DNA from: Novosphingobium jiangmenense
GTDB lineage: Bacteria; Pseudomonadota; Alphaproteobacteria; Sphingomonadales; Sphingomonadaceae
Length of the DNA: 64,000 bases
Direction: 5' to 3'
NCBI RefSeq assembly: GCF_015694345.1
Contig: NZ_JADQDC010000004.1
Span: 62,001 to 126,000, forward strand
A program made the position numbers and the translations under genes. Positions 40,012 to 49,190 of this stretch are shown in pieces. Position 1 is the first letter of the stretch, and every line of letters starts with the position of its first letter. Under the pieces are notes generated by a model, which saw only the letters and a list, made by a program, of their open reading frames with translations, made no database searches and was not told the origin of the DNA.

Positions 40012-42006
40012 ATGTCCGAGTTGCTGAAGATCACCCTGCCCGATGGTTCCGTGCGCGAGGTTGCGCCGGGCAGCACTCCGGCCGACATCGCCGCCGCAAT
40101 CGGCCCGGGCCTTGCCAAGGCGGCACTGGCGGCGAAGGTCGATGGCGAGCTGGTCGACCTTTCGCGGCCCTTCACCGCCGATGCGCAACTGGCGCTGGTG
40201 ACGGCGAAGGACGAGGCCGAGGCGCTGGACCTGGCGCGGCATGACTATGCGCACGTGCTGGCAGAAGCGGTGCAGGCGCTGTTTCCGGGGACGCAGATCA
40301 CCTTCGGGCCGAGCACGGACGACGGCTTCTACTATGACTTCGCACCGAAGGACCGCCCGTTCACCGACGAGGACCTGCCGGCGATCGAGGCGGAGATGCG
40401 CAAGATCATCGCCGCCAACAAGCCGCTGCGCCGCGAGGTGTGGAGCCGCGAACAGCTGATCAGCCGCTGGAAGCAGCAGGGCGAGAGCTTCAAGGCCGAA
40501 TGGGCGGCGGAACTGCCGGGCGACGAACCGCTGACGGTCTACTGGTCGGGCGATGACTGGCTCGACATGTGCCGCGGGCCGCACCTGCCCTCGACCGGTA
40601 AGCTCGATCCGGCGGCGTTCAAGCTGACGCGCGTTTCGGGGGCCTACTGGCGCGGCGACCAGAAGAACGCGATGCTCAGCCGCGTCTATGGCACCGGCTG
40701 GCTCAACAAGAAGCAGCTCGATGCGCACCTGACGCGGCTGGAAGAAGCGGCCAAGCGCGATCACCGCAAGCTCGGCAACGAGATGGACCTGTTCCATCTC
40801 CAGCAGGAAGCCCACGGATCGGTGTTCTGGCACCCCAAGGGCTACCTGATCTGGCGCGAGCTGGAAGCCTACATGCGCCGCGCCATCGACGGCGCGGGCT
40901 ATCGCGAAGTGAAGACGCCGCAGGTCATGGACGCGCGCCAGTGGGAGCAGTCCGGACACTGGGGCAAGTATCGCGAGAACATGTTCGTCATCCCCGACGA
41001 GGTGCCGAACGTCGAGGATGAGGGCCCGATCGTCTCCAACGATGCCGAGTGGATGGCGCTGAAGCCGATGAATTGCCCGGCGCACGTGCTGATCTTCCGG
41101 CAGGGCATCAAGTCCTACCGCGAACTGCCGCTGCGCCTCTACGAGAACGGCTGCTGCCACCGCAACGAACCGCACGGCGCGCTCCATGGCCTGATGCGCG
41201 TACGCCAGTTCACGCAGGACGACGCGCACATCTTCTGCCGCGAAGACCAGATCGTGTCCGAAGTGCAGGCGTTCTGCGAACTGGCCGACCGCATCTACAA
41301 GCACTTCGGCTTCACCTACTCGATCAAGCTCGCGCTGCGCCCGGAAAAGCGCTTCGGCACCGAGGAGATGTGGGACAAGGCCGAGGCCGAACTGCGCGCC
41401 GCCGTGGTCCGCGCCGGCCTTGCCACCGAGGAATACGGCTGGGAGGAACTGCCGGGCGAAGGTGCGTTCTATGCGCCCAAGCTGGAATGGCACCTGACCG
41501 ATGCAATCGGCCGCACTTGGCAGGTGGGCACGATCCAGTCCGACCGCGTCCTGCCCGAGCGCCTCGACGCCACCTACATCGGCGAGGATGGCGAGAAGCA
41601 CCGCCCGGTCATGCTGCACCGCGCGATCTTCGGCTCCTACGAACGCTTCATCGGTATCCTGATCGAGCACTTTGCCGGTCGCCTGCCGGCGTGGCTGGCG
41701 CCGGTGCAGGCCGTGGTCGCCACCATCGTTTCGGACGCTGACGACTATGCCAGGGATGCGCTGGCCAAGCTGAAGGCAGCGGGGATCCGTGCCGAGACCG
41801 ACCTGCGCAACGAGAAGATCAACTACAAGGTGCGCGAACACTCGCTGCAGAAGGTCCCCTACCTGCTGGTGGTGGGCAAGCGCGAGGCCGAGGAAGGCAC
41901 CGTGGCGATCCGCACCCTGGGCGAACAGCACCAGAAGGTGATGTCGCTGGACGAGGCGATTGCCCTGCTCAAGGGCGAGGCAACGCCGCCGGATCTGCGG
42001 AGCTGA
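40012..42006 (+). CDS. thrS: Threonyl-tRNA synthetase
   Basis: A 664-residue class II synthetase charging tRNA-Thr. It has an N-terminal TGS domain (residues 1-62), an editing (SAD) domain including HDYAHVLAEAVQALFPGTQ and YWSGDDWLDMCRGPHLPSTG, the catalytic core with motif 2 (CCHRNEPHGALHGLMRVRQFTQDDAH) and zinc ligands (MNCPAH, the His in this stretch and a later His), and a C-terminal anticodon-binding domain. It is complete. The 200-base leader contains a Thr-rich peptide and alternative hairpins, suggesting regulation by threonyl-tRNA level. Confidence 0.97.
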   Translation: MSELLKITLPDGSVREVAPGSTPADIAAAIGPGLAKAALAAKVDGELVDLSRPFTADAQLALVTAKDEAEALDLARHDYAHVLAEAVQALFPGTQITFGPSTDDGFYYDFAPKDRPFTDEDLPAIEAEMRKIIAANKPLRREVWSREQLISRWKQQGESFKAEWAAELPGDEPLTVYWSGDDWLDMCRGPHLPSTGKLDPAAFKLTRVSGAYWRGDQKNAMLSRVYGTGWLNKKQLDAHLTRLEEAAKRDHRKLGNEMDLFHLQQEAHGSVFWHPKGYLIWRELEAYMRRAIDGAGYREVKTPQVMDARQWEQSGHWGKYRENMFVIPDEVPNVEDEGPIVSNDAEWMALKPMNCPAHVLIFRQGIKSYRELPLRLYENGCCHRNEPHGALHGLMRVRQFTQDDAHIFCREDQIVSEVQAFCELADRIYKHFGFTYSIKLALRPEKRFGTEEMWDKAEAELRAAVVRAGLATEEYGWEELPGEGAFYAPKLEWHLTDAIGRTWQVGTIQSDRVLPERLDATYIGEDGEKHRPVMLHRAIFGSYERFIGILIEHFAGRLPAWLAPVQAVVATIVSDADDYARDALAKLKAAGIRAETDLRNEKINYKVREHSLQKVPYLLVVGKREAEEGTVAIRTLGEQHQKVMSLDEAIALLKGEATPPDLRS

Positions 42007-42071
42007 CCTCGCTCGACCTGCCACTCATTTCGCTCGGGCTTTGTGCGCTGGCGGCGTTCGTCGCCGCCTTC

Positions 42072-42746
42072 GTGCGCGGGCTGGCCGGCTTTGGCATGGC
42101 CATCCTGCTGGTGCCGCTGATCGGGCTGGTGATTCCACCGGGCGAGGCGGTGGTCGTGTCCAACATGCTCGGGCTGCTGATCGGTCTGGTCGGCGCGCGG
42201 CAGGTGTGGAACGCGGGCGAGAAGAGCGCTGGCGTGATCGGCGGACTGGCAATGCTGCTGACACCGGCAGGACTGCTGATGCTGTTCGCGACGCCGCCCG
42301 AAGTGGCGCGCGTGCTCATCGCGGCGGTGGCCATTGGCGCATTCCTGCTGGTGCTGTTGCCCGCCAAGCCGGGACACGCGCCGGGGAAGGTTGAGACGGG
42401 CCTGACTGGAGCGGCGGCGGGATTGCTCACCGGATTTGCGGGAATGCCGGGGCCGCCGGTGGTGCCCTATTACTTGCGCCGCCCCATCCCGCGCGAAGTT
42501 GCGCGCGCCTCGATGCTGACAGTATTTCTGCTCACGTCCATCGCCAGCACGGCGGCGGCTTTGGCGCTCAAGCTAGCTTCGTGGCGCGATGTGCTGTTTG
42601 CGCTCGTACTGTTCGCGCCGGTGCTGATCGGCAACCACCTCGGCACGCGCGCCTTCGGCAAGGTCAGCGATGCGGCGTGGCGCGGGTTTGTGGGCTTTCT
42701 GCTGGCAGTATCCGGTCTGATGGCGGTTGTCCGCCTGCTTAGCTGA
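42072..42746 (+). CDS. TauE/SafE family permease
   Basis: At least 224 residues with about seven or eight membrane helices; GLAGFGMAILLVPLIG and the internal repeat GLLTGFAGMPGPPVVPYYL are the two family repeats. These proteins move sulfite, sulfoacetate or other anions. GTG 42072 is the first ordinary start codon, but the first membrane helix appears to continue upstream in frame (LISLGLCALAAFVAAFVRG), where only CTG codons (42003, 42018, 42048) could initiate. The true gene may therefore start about 70 bases earlier, overlapping the thrS stop. It converges on the suf operon. Confidence 0.82.
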   Translation: MRGLAGFGMAILLVPLIGLVIPPGEAVVVSNMLGLLIGLVGARQVWNAGEKSAGVIGGLAMLLTPAGLLMLFATPPEVARVLIAAVAIGAFLLVLLPAKPGHAPGKVETGLTGAAAGLLTGFAGMPGPPVVPYYLRRPIPREVARASMLTVFLLTSIASTAAALALKLASWRDVLFALVLFAPVLIGNHLGTRAFGKVSDAAWRGFVGFLLAVSGLMAVVRLLS

Positions 42747-43109
42747 TCAGACGGTAAAGCTCTCGCCGCAGCCGCACGAACCCTTGGCGTTGGGGTTCTG
42801 GAACACGAAGCCGGCGGTGAAATCGTCTTCCTGCCAGTCCATCGTGCTGCCGATCAGGTAGAGCACCGAGGCGCTGTCGATGAAGAACAGGCCGCCCGGC
42901 GTCTCGATCTTCTCATCGAGCGGGTTGGCTTCGTTCACGTAGTCGACCGAATAGGCGAGGCCGGAGCAGCCGCGGCGCGGGGTGGACAGCTTCACGCCGA
43001 TCGCGCCTTCCGGAGCGGTCGCCATGAGGTGTGCCACGCGCGCCTCCGCACTGGGCGTGAGGATCACTGCGGCGGGACGCGGGCGGCGGACTTTGGTTTC
43101 GGTCGTCAT
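42747..43109 (-). CDS. Iron-sulfur cluster assembly A-type protein (SufA/IscA family)
   Basis: A 120-residue A-type carrier that accepts clusters from SufBCD and passes them on. The three conserved cysteines are in RRGCSGLAYS and the C-terminal SCGCGESF. The core VILTPSAEARVAHLMA and GLFFIDSASVLYLIGSTMDW match the family. It is the last gene of the suf operon and its stop abuts that of the TauE/SafE gene (adjacent TGA and TCA). Confidence 0.94.
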   Translation of the reverse strand: MTTETKVRRPRPAAVILTPSAEARVAHLMATAPEGAIGVKLSTPRRGCSGLAYSVDYVNEANPLDEKIETPGGLFFIDSASVLYLIGSTMDWQEDDFTAGFVFQNPNAKGSCGCGESFTV

Positions 43110-43132
43110 GGTGACACCTATATGGGGAGCGT

Positions 43133-43633
43133 TCAGAGCATTCCCAGTTCGAGCTTGGCTTCGTCGCTCATCTTGGCAGGATCCCATGCGGGGTCCCAGA
43201 CGAGGTTGACGTCGGCTTCGCGCACGCCGGGCACTGCCGAGACGCGCAGTTCGACTTCGCCAGGCATTGACTCGGCCACCGGGCAATGCGGCGTGGTCAG
43301 CGTCATCGTCACATCGACATGCCCGTCGTCCGAAACGTCGACGCCATAGATCAGGCCGAGATCGTAGATGTTGACCGGGATTTCCGGGTCGAAGATTTCC
43401 TTGAGCGCCGCGATCACGCCTTCATAGATGTCGCCGCCGGGTTCGCCCGAGGAGACAGCTTCCGGCTTGGCCGCGAGGAAGCCTTCGAGATAGTCGCGCT
43501 TGCGCTCGAGCTTTTCGGCAGGCGTCTCTTCCACCGCGTCTTCGACGAAGGCGCGCTTGGGGGCCGATACGGCTTCGACCTCTTCGACCGCGAACTTTAC
43601 CTCAGCGGGGTTCTGGGGATCGTTGTCGCTCAT
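43133..43633 (-). CDS. SUF system assembly protein, MIP18/DUF59 family (SufT-like)
   Basis: A 166-residue protein whose C-terminal half is a DUF59 domain: VIAALKEIFDPEIPVNIYDLGLIYGV and VTMTLTTPHCPVAESMPGEVE with the conserved Cys. The N-terminal 60 residues are acidic and variable. In SUF operons this protein assists cluster maturation. It overlaps the sufS stop as ATGA, placing it in the same coupled operon. Confidence 0.92.
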   Translation of the reverse strand: MSDNDPQNPAEVKFAVEEVEAVSAPKRAFVEDAVEETPAEKLERKRDYLEGFLAAKPEAVSSGEPGGDIYEGVIAALKEIFDPEIPVNIYDLGLIYGVDVSDDGHVDVTMTLTTPHCPVAESMPGEVELRVSAVPGVREADVNLVWDPAWDPAKMSDEAKLELGML

Positions 43634-44841
43634 CCGAAAATCCTCTTGGTCCTTTCGATCCCGCGCACGAGCGCGGCGATATCGCTTTCATCGCTGTAGA
43701 TGCCGAAGCTGGCGCGGGCGGTGGCGGGCACGCCAAGGTGCGCCATCAGCGGCTGGGCGCAATGGTGTCCGGCGCGGATCGCCACGCCTTCCTCGTCCAG
43801 AATCGTGCCGAGATCGTGCGGGTGCACACCTTCGAGCGCGAAGCTGAGGATGCCGGCGCTGTCTTCAGGGCCGAACAGGCGGACCGAGTTCATGCCGCGC
43901 AGGGCTTCGCGCGCCTTGGCAACGAGCGCGCATTCGTGGGCGTGGATGGCGTCGAGCCCCTGTGCCTGAACGAAATCGACCGCAGCGCCGAAGCCGATGG
44001 CCTCGACAATGGCGGGGGTGCCTGCCTCGAACCGCTGCGGCGCGGGGGCGTAGGTGGTTTTCTCAAACGTGACCTTGTCGATCATCGCACCGCCGCCCTG
44101 CCATGGCGGCATGGCATCGAGGATCTCGGCCTTGGCCCAGAGCGCGCCGATGCCGGTGGGGCCATAGAGCTTGTGCGCGGAGAAGACGTAGAAATCGGCG
44201 TCGAGGGCCTTCACGTCGACAGTGAGGCGGGCAACAGACTGGCAGCCATCGAGCAGAATCTTCGCGCCGACGCGGCGCGCCAGCGCGACCGCGCGCGGGG
44301 CATCGAGCGTGGAGCCGAGGACGTTGGAGACGTGCGCAAAAGCGACCAGCTTGTGTGCAGGCGTGATCGTCCGCTCGGCGGCGTCGAGGTCGATCAATCC
44401 GTCCTCGGTCAGCGGGCAGACGTCGATCTCGACGCCAGTGCGGTCGCGCAGCAGCTGCCACGGCACGATGTTGGCGTGGTGCTCAAGCGTGGATATGAGA
44501 ATGCGATCACCGGCCTTGAGGTTCGCCTGACCCCAGGTCTGCGCGACGAGATTGATCGCCTCGGTCGCGCCGCGCGTGAAAACGAGTTCATTCTCGGCCC
44601 CGCCGACCAGCGCGGCAACCTTGCGGCGCGCGGCCTCGAAGGCCAGCGTCATGTCAGCCGAGCGCGCATAGACGCCGCGATGGACGGTGGCGTAGTCACT
44701 GCCCAGCGCGCGCACCATCGCATCGATCACCACTTGCGGCTTCTGCGCGGTGGCGGCGGTATCGAGGTAGTGCCAGCGGCTGCCGTCAGGATTGACGAGG
44801 CCGGGCCACTCTGCGGTGCGGGTGAGCGCGTCCGTCGTCAC
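43630..44841 (-). CDS. sufS: Cysteine desulfurase SufS
   Basis: A 403-residue PLP enzyme that removes sulfur from cysteine for cluster assembly. Motifs: the N-terminal YLDTAATAQKP, VHRGVYARSAD, GATEAINLVAQTWG, EHHANIVPWQLL, the PLP Lys in FYVFSAHKLYGPTG, and the active Cys loop region RAGHHCAQPLM, typical of SufS. The start is GTG 44841, overlapping the sufD stop as GTGA. No sufE gene is seen in the window. Confidence 0.96.
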   Translation of the reverse strand: MTTDALTRTAEWPGLVNPDGSRWHYLDTAATAQKPQVVIDAMVRALGSDYATVHRGVYARSADMTLAFEAARRKVAALVGGAENELVFTRGATEAINLVAQTWGQANLKAGDRILISTLEHHANIVPWQLLRDRTGVEIDVCPLTEDGLIDLDAAERTITPAHKLVAFAHVSNVLGSTLDAPRAVALARRVGAKILLDGCQSVARLTVDVKALDADFYVFSAHKLYGPTGIGALWAKAEILDAMPPWQGGGAMIDKVTFEKTTYAPAPQRFEAGTPAIVEAIGFGAAVDFVQAQGLDAIHAHECALVAKAREALRGMNSVRLFGPEDSAGILSFALEGVHPHDLGTILDEEGVAIRAGHHCAQPLMAHLGVPATARASFGIYSDESDIAALVRGIERTKRIFG

Positions 44842-45566
44842 AACACGGCGTCCAGTGCGTTCAATGCGGCTTCGGTCAGCGCCTCTTCCTCCGCCGCACC
44901 GACAAAGGCCTCTGCGATGAAGGCATGAAGCATGAGCTTCTTGGCGTCGGCGGGCGGCAACCCACGTTGCGCCAGATAGAAAAGGCTCTGCTGATCGAGT
45001 TCACCGACGGCGCAGCCATGGGCGCACTTGACGTCGTCGGCGTAGATTTCGAGTTCCGGGCGTGCATTGGCGGTGGCGGTACGATCGAGCAGCATGGCGC
45101 GGATCGACTGTTCGCCATCGGTGCCGATGGCCCCGCGCGCCACGACGACGCGACCGAGGTAGGTGCCGGTGGCCTTGCCGCCGAGGACCGAGCGCACGAT
45201 CTGGCTCGAGACGGCATCAGGCTCGGCATGGACAACTTCGGTGACGATCTCGGCGGTCTGTTCGCCGCCCGCGATCTGGGCTGCGCCGAGGTGGAACTTC
45301 GCGCCCTTGCCTAGCGTGACCTTGACCAAAATGCGGCCGTAGGCGGAGCCGGCGTTGAGCAGACGCAGGTCATACTCGGCGCCGTCTCCCAGCGTGATGG
45401 CGATGTCCTGCGCGGCATCGTTTGCGCCATCGAGAACGACGGCACTCGCGCCCTGCTCGCCCGCAGCGACACGGATTTCCTGCACCGGCAGCGGCCAGAG
45501 CGCTTCGAGCGCCGCGAGGTCGGCGTAGCGGAAGGCTTCTTGCCTGCGGGTGGGCAGTGCACTCAT
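44838..45566 (-). CDS. sufD: Fe-S cluster assembly protein SufD
   Basis: A 242-residue SufB/SufD-type protein. The beta-helix part is visible around AHGCAVGELDQQSLFYLAQRGLPPADAKKLMLHAFI, the conserved C-terminal SufBD signature. It is shorter than the E. coli protein (about 420 residues), missing much of the N-terminal half, as is usual in sphingomonads. It forms the scaffold with SufB and SufC. It is coupled to sufC and sufS by 4-base overlaps. Confidence 0.93.
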   Translation of the reverse strand: MSALPTRRQEAFRYADLAALEALWPLPVQEIRVAAGEQGASAVVLDGANDAAQDIAITLGDGAEYDLRLLNAGSAYGRILVKVTLGKGAKFHLGAAQIAGGEQTAEIVTEVVHAEPDAVSSQIVRSVLGGKATGTYLGRVVVARGAIGTDGEQSIRAMLLDRTATANARPELEIYADDVKCAHGCAVGELDQQSLFYLAQRGLPPADAKKLMLHAFIAEAFVGAAEEEALTEAALNALDAVL

Positions 45567-46306
45567 GCCGCGACGGCCTCGTAGCCGTGCTCTTCGAGTT
45601 CGAGCGCGAGTTCGGGGCCACCGCTCTTGACGATGCGGCCACCGGCAAGGACGTGGACGAAATCGGGCTTCACGTAATCGAGCAGGCGCTGGTAGTGCGT
45701 GATCAGCAACACTGCCTTGTCGGGCTTGCGCATGATCGCATTGATGCCCTCGCCGCAGATGCGCAGCGCATCGATGTCGAGGCCGGAGTCGGTCTCGTCG
45801 AGGATCGCGATCTTGGGATCGAGGATGCCCATCTGGACCATCTCGGCGCGCTTCTTCTCGCCGCCCGAAAAGCCGACGTTCACCGGGCGCTTGAGCATGT
45901 CCATGTCCATGCGCAGCAGCCCCGCCTTCTCCTTGGCGAGCTTGAGGAATTCGCCGCCCGAAAGCGGAGCCTCGCCCCGGGCCTTGCGCTGGGCATTGGC
46001 GGATTCGCGCAGGAACTGGACGAAGGATACGCCGGGGATTTCGACCGGGTACTGGAAGCCGAGGAACAGGCCTGCAGCGGCGCGCTCGTGCGGTTCGAGT
46101 TCGAACAGGTCGGTGCCATCCAATGTGGCCGTCCCGCCGGTCACTTCATAGCCGGGGCGCCCGCCGAGCGTGTAGCCCAGCGTCGACTTGCCCGCGCCGT
46201 TCGGCCCCATGATCGCGTGGATCTCGCCCGCGTTGATGGTAAGCGAAAGGCCCTTGAGGATCGGCTTGTCGGCAACGGAGGCCTGGAGGTTTTCAATCTT
46301 GAGCAT
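45563..46306 (-). CDS. sufC: Fe-S cluster assembly ATPase SufC
   Basis: A 247-residue ABC-type ATPase of the SufBC2D scaffold. Walker A is GPNGAGKSTL, the Q-loop region is FQYPVEIPGVSF, the signature is FSGGEKKR, Walker B is IAILDETDSGLD and the switch His is in LITHYQRLLDY. The start ATG 46306 (LKIENL) has GAAAGAG six bases upstream. TTG 46321, overlapping the previous stop as TTGA, is an alternative that would add five residues. Confidence 0.96.
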   Translation of the reverse strand: MLKIENLQASVADKPILKGLSLTINAGEIHAIMGPNGAGKSTLGYTLGGRPGYEVTGGTATLDGTDLFELEPHERAAAGLFLGFQYPVEIPGVSFVQFLRESANAQRKARGEAPLSGGEFLKLAKEKAGLLRMDMDMLKRPVNVGFSGGEKKRAEMVQMGILDPKIAILDETDSGLDIDALRICGEGINAIMRKPDKAVLLITHYQRLLDYVKPDFVHVLAGGRIVKSGGPELALELEEHGYEAVAA

Positions 46307-46317
46307 CGTCATCTCTT

Positions 46318-46827
46318 TCAACCGCGAGGCGAACGCTGCGGACGGGCGCCGGAGCGCGAATAGGAGGGGCGTGCGGGGCGCGAGGCGGCGCGCAGTTCGT
46401 CGTAACGGACCTTCATCGCGCGCAGCACGGCGGCGCAGGCACCTTCGGGATCGCCGAGGACTTCGGCTGCATCGTAGCGGATGACCTTGAGTCCCACTTC
46501 GGCAAGGCTGGCATCGCGGCGGCGTTCGATCTCGGGCGCATCGCCACGATCGAGCGCGACGACCAGCTTCAGTGGCTGGCTGGCGAAATCGACGATGGCC
46601 GAGCCGATCACGGCGTAGCGCTTGAACTTGTACTTGCCGAGGTCTTCCTTGGCGAGCTCGTCGGCCAAGGCGAGGTGTGCCTCGTCCGGCTCGCGGCGCA
46701 ACTGGCGCGCGCGCTCGTGAATCGCGTCAAGACGCGAACCGGAAATCGCCCAGCCGCGACCCTTCTTCTGGATCTTCGGCGCATCGGCACGTTCGCCGAC
46801 AGGGCGGATGGTAAGCGTCTTCTTCAA
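46318..46827 (-). CDS. DUF559 domain protein within the suf operon
   Basis: A 169-residue protein resembling the DUF559/very-short-patch-repair endonuclease-like fold: [47 protein letters not shown] followed by [22 protein letters not shown]. The fold's catalytic D and Q/E positions look only partly kept (DFA and ALD), so nuclease activity is uncertain. The start is TTG 46827 (TTGA overlap with sufB) supported by AAGGA eight bases upstream. Its position between sufB and sufC suggests a link to cluster assembly or a hitch-hiking role; neither is proven. Confidence 0.8.
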   Translation of the reverse strand: MKKTLTIRPVGERADAPKIQKKGRGWAISGSRLDAIHERARQLRREPDEAHLALADELAKEDLGKYKFKRYAVIGSAIVDFASQPLKLVVALDRGDAPEIERRRDASLAEVGLKVIRYDAAEVLGDPEGACAAVLRAMKVRYDELRAASRPARPSYSRSGARPQRSPRG

Positions 46828-48305
46828 CCGACTGATCCTTCAAGGCTGATGCCGAGCAGCTTCTGCGCTTCGACCGCGAATTCCATCGGCAGTTGCTGCA
46901 GCACCTCGCGGGCGAAGCCGTTGACGATCAGGGCGACGGCGCTTTCCTGGTCGAGGCCGCGCTGCATGGCGTAGAACAGCTGGTCGTCGCTGATCTTGCT
47001 GGTGGTGGCTTCGTGTTCGATCGTGGCGCTGGGGTTGCGCACTTCGATATAGGGCACGGTGTGCGCGCCGCATTCGGCGCCGAGCAGCAGGCTGTCGCAC
47101 TGGGTGAAGTTGCGCACGCCTTCGGCCTGCGGGGCGACGCGCACCAGACCGCGATAGGTGTTGTTGCTCTTGCCCGCAGAGATGCCCTTCGACACGATCG
47201 TCGAGCGCGACCCCTTGCCATTGTGGATCATCTTGGTGCCGGTATCGGCCTGCTGGTAATTGTTGGTGACGGCGACCGAGTAGAACTCGCCCACCGAATC
47301 CTCGCCATTCAGCACGCAGGACGGATACTTCCAGGTGATCGCCGAGCCGGTTTCGACCTGCGTCCACGACACCTTCGAGCGGGCACCCTGGCACAGCGCG
47401 CGCTTGGTGACGAAGTTGTAGATGCCGCCCTTGCCTTCCGCGTCGCCGGGATACCAGTTCTGCACGGTGGAGTACTTGATCTCGGCATCGTCGAGCGCGA
47501 CAAGTTCGACCACGGCGGCGTGAAGCTGGTTCTCGTCACGCTGCGGGGCGGTGCAGCCCTCGAGATAGCTGACGTAGGCGCCCTTGTCGGCAACGATCAA
47601 GGTGCGTTCGAACTGGCCGGTGTTCTCCGCGTTGATGCGGAAATAGGTGCTCAGCTCCATCGGGCAGCGCACGCCTTCGGGGATGTAGACGAAGGTGCCG
47701 TCGGAAAAGACCGCGCAGTTGAGCGTGGCGAAGTAGTTGTCGTGCATCGGCACGACCTTGCCCAGCCACTTCTTCACGAGGCCCGGGTATTCGCGGATCG
47801 CCTCGGAGATAGAGCGGAAGATGACGCCTGCCGCTTCCAGCTCCTTGCGGAAGGTGGTGGCGACCGAGACGCTGTCGAACACGGCGTCCACTGCGATCTT
47901 GCGCGCGCCTTCGACGCCGGCGAGCACCTTCTGCTCTTCCAGCGGAATGCCGAGCTTTTCGTAGACGCGCAGGATTTCGGGATCGACCTCGTCAAGGCTG
48001 CCGAGCTTTGGCTTGGCCTTGGGGGCGGCCCAGTAATAGGCGTCCTGATAGTCGATCGGCGGGATGTTCAGCTTCGCCCAGTCGGGCGTGGGCATGGTCA
48101 GCCAGTGGCGATAGGCCTTTAGCCGCCATTCGAGCATCCACTCCGGCTCGTCCTTCTTGGCCGAGATGTAGCGGACGGTATCTTCGGACAGGCCCTTGGG
48201 CCCGTACTCCTGCTCGATGTCAGACGACCAGCCGTGTTCGTATTCGGCAACCTTTGCGGCAGCTTCACGAGCGGCCTGGTCCTTGAGTTCGACGTTCTCG
48301 GTCAT
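46824..48305 (-). CDS. sufB: Fe-S cluster assembly protein SufB
   Basis: A 493-residue scaffold protein. It has the SufB-specific N-terminus ([44 protein letters not shown]) and the C-terminal SufBD beta-helix, with cysteines in [15 protein letters not shown]-adjacent strands and [37 protein letters not shown]. The ATG at 48305 overlaps the regulator stop as ATGA. It is the catalytic scaffold subunit where clusters form. Confidence 0.96.
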   Translation of the reverse strand: MTENVELKDQAAREAAAKVAEYEHGWSSDIEQEYGPKGLSEDTVRYISAKKDEPEWMLEWRLKAYRHWLTMPTPDWAKLNIPPIDYQDAYYWAAPKAKPKLGSLDEVDPEILRVYEKLGIPLEEQKVLAGVEGARKIAVDAVFDSVSVATTFRKELEAAGVIFRSISEAIREYPGLVKKWLGKVVPMHDNYFATLNCAVFSDGTFVYIPEGVRCPMELSTYFRINAENTGQFERTLIVADKGAYVSYLEGCTAPQRDENQLHAAVVELVALDDAEIKYSTVQNWYPGDAEGKGGIYNFVTKRALCQGARSKVSWTQVETGSAITWKYPSCVLNGEDSVGEFYSVAVTNNYQQADTGTKMIHNGKGSRSTIVSKGISAGKSNNTYRGLVRVAPQAEGVRNFTQCDSLLLGAECGAHTVPYIEVRNPSATIEHEATTSKISDDQLFYAMQRGLDQESAVALIVNGFAREVLQQLPMEFAVEAQKLLGISLEGSVG

Positions 48306-48733
48306 GCCATAACCTCCGTCACCGCTGCGGCAGGACGGGACAATTGGGTGAGCGGTATGCCCGCCAACGCGCCGCGAAGTGCGGCATCGACGGCAGGCCA
48401 GTGCGGACGGACGGTGCACGCGGCTTCCAGCGTGCAATCATGGCGCCCATGCTCGCTGCAGGGCGTGAGCGCAATGGGGCCTTCCACTGCCTCGACGATA
48501 TCGGCCAAAGTGATAGCTGCGGCCGGGCGCGCAAGTTTCAGGCCGCCACGCGCACCACGGACGGACTTGAGCAGGCCCGCAGCCGAAAGCTTGCTGACCA
48601 GCTTCTGCACGGTCGGCACCGGCAGGCCGGTTTCGTCGGCGAGTTGCTGGGCACAGACGCGGCTCTGCCCGCAATGGCGCGCAGCGGCGGTCATCGTGAC
48701 GACGGCGTAATCGGCCATGCTCGAAAGACGCAT
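48302..48733 (-). CDS. Rrf2 family SUF regulator (Fe-S sensor)
   Basis: A 143-residue winged-helix regulator: [20 protein letters not shown] begins the HTH, and [33 protein letters not shown] is the typical Rrf2 wing and dimer helix. Three cysteines in CSEHGRHDC and [10 protein letters not shown] are spaced for a [2Fe-2S] or [4Fe-4S] cluster, as in IscR-type proteins. It heads the suf operon, presumably repressing it when clusters are plentiful. The ATG at 48733 is preferred since homology begins there. Confidence 0.93.
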   Translation of the reverse strand: MRLSSMADYAVVTMTAAARHCGQSRVCAQQLADETGLPVPTVQKLVSKLSAAGLLKSVRGARGGLKLARPAAAITLADIVEAVEGPIALTPCSEHGRHDCTLEAACTVRPHWPAVDAALRGALAGIPLTQLSRPAAAVTEVMA

Positions 48734-48755
48734 CTGGCAGGGTCCCGGGTAGCGA

Positions 48756-48769
48756 TCCGACAAATCGGA
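48756..48769 (-). promoter_or_regulatory. Candidate operator of the suf operon
   Basis: TCCGA-CAAA-TCGGA is a 5-bp inverted repeat 22 bases upstream of the Rrf2 regulator ATG. Its place in the promoter region of an Fe-S responsive operon makes it the best candidate binding site for the encoded regulator. Confidence 0.45.
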
Positions 48770-48867
48770 CCGAATCACTCCGGTTATCTAGGCGCGGTCT
48801 CCAGCAGGCACAACCCGCGATCGGAACAAAAGGGCAGGGCAGATAGGCCAGGGCAAGGAGCCAAGGC

Positions 48868-48907
48868 AAAAAAAGGGCGGCCGAGCCCCTTGGGGTCACC
48901 GGCCGCC
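48868..48907 (-). terminator. Strong intrinsic terminator on the minus strand without a gene before it
   Basis: On the minus strand, GGCGGCCG (48907-48900) pairs with CGGCCGCC (48883-48876), with an inner CCCC-TT/AA-GGGG stem, followed by seven T (complement of 48868-48874). It is among the strongest terminators in the window. No convincing minus-strand gene lies upstream (48908-49190). Plus-strand use is unlikely because no T-run follows in that direction. Confidence 0.8.
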
Positions 48908-49190
48908 TCAAAGTCGAGAACTCGTTGCAAGACTGCACCGAGCCCTTCGGGTCGCATCGCCTTCCTAAGCAGAAGCAGTTCGGGAGAATTGTATGGATTC
49001 GACAATTTCGGTGGCAAAGGCGCAACATACCAAGCGCAATCAATTACAATTGCTGTCAGATTCGAGAAGATCAGGCTTGGCCGCGGGAAGATAACGTCGC
49101 AAAGACCGGCGAAGGGGTGTGGTGTGGCGTGATTTGCCCGAACCCGGCCTCTTTGCCTTGCACCGCTTGCAAAACCGGAACTGCTTGACC
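48908..49190. other. Non-coding region upstream of pyrD
   Basis: 283 bases without a supported protein gene. It contains the perfect palindrome CAATT-AC-AATTG (49042-49053), several small GC hairpins, and the upstream side of the orphan terminator. It could encode a minus-strand small RNA; no known RNA class (tmRNA, 6S, RNase P, SRP) was recognised. Confidence 0.5.

Noticed and set aside
48908-49190. Known structural RNA (tmRNA, 6S, SRP or RNase P) near the orphan terminator
   Set aside because: No tag-peptide frame, acceptor stem, or conserved core of these RNAs could be found on either strand.
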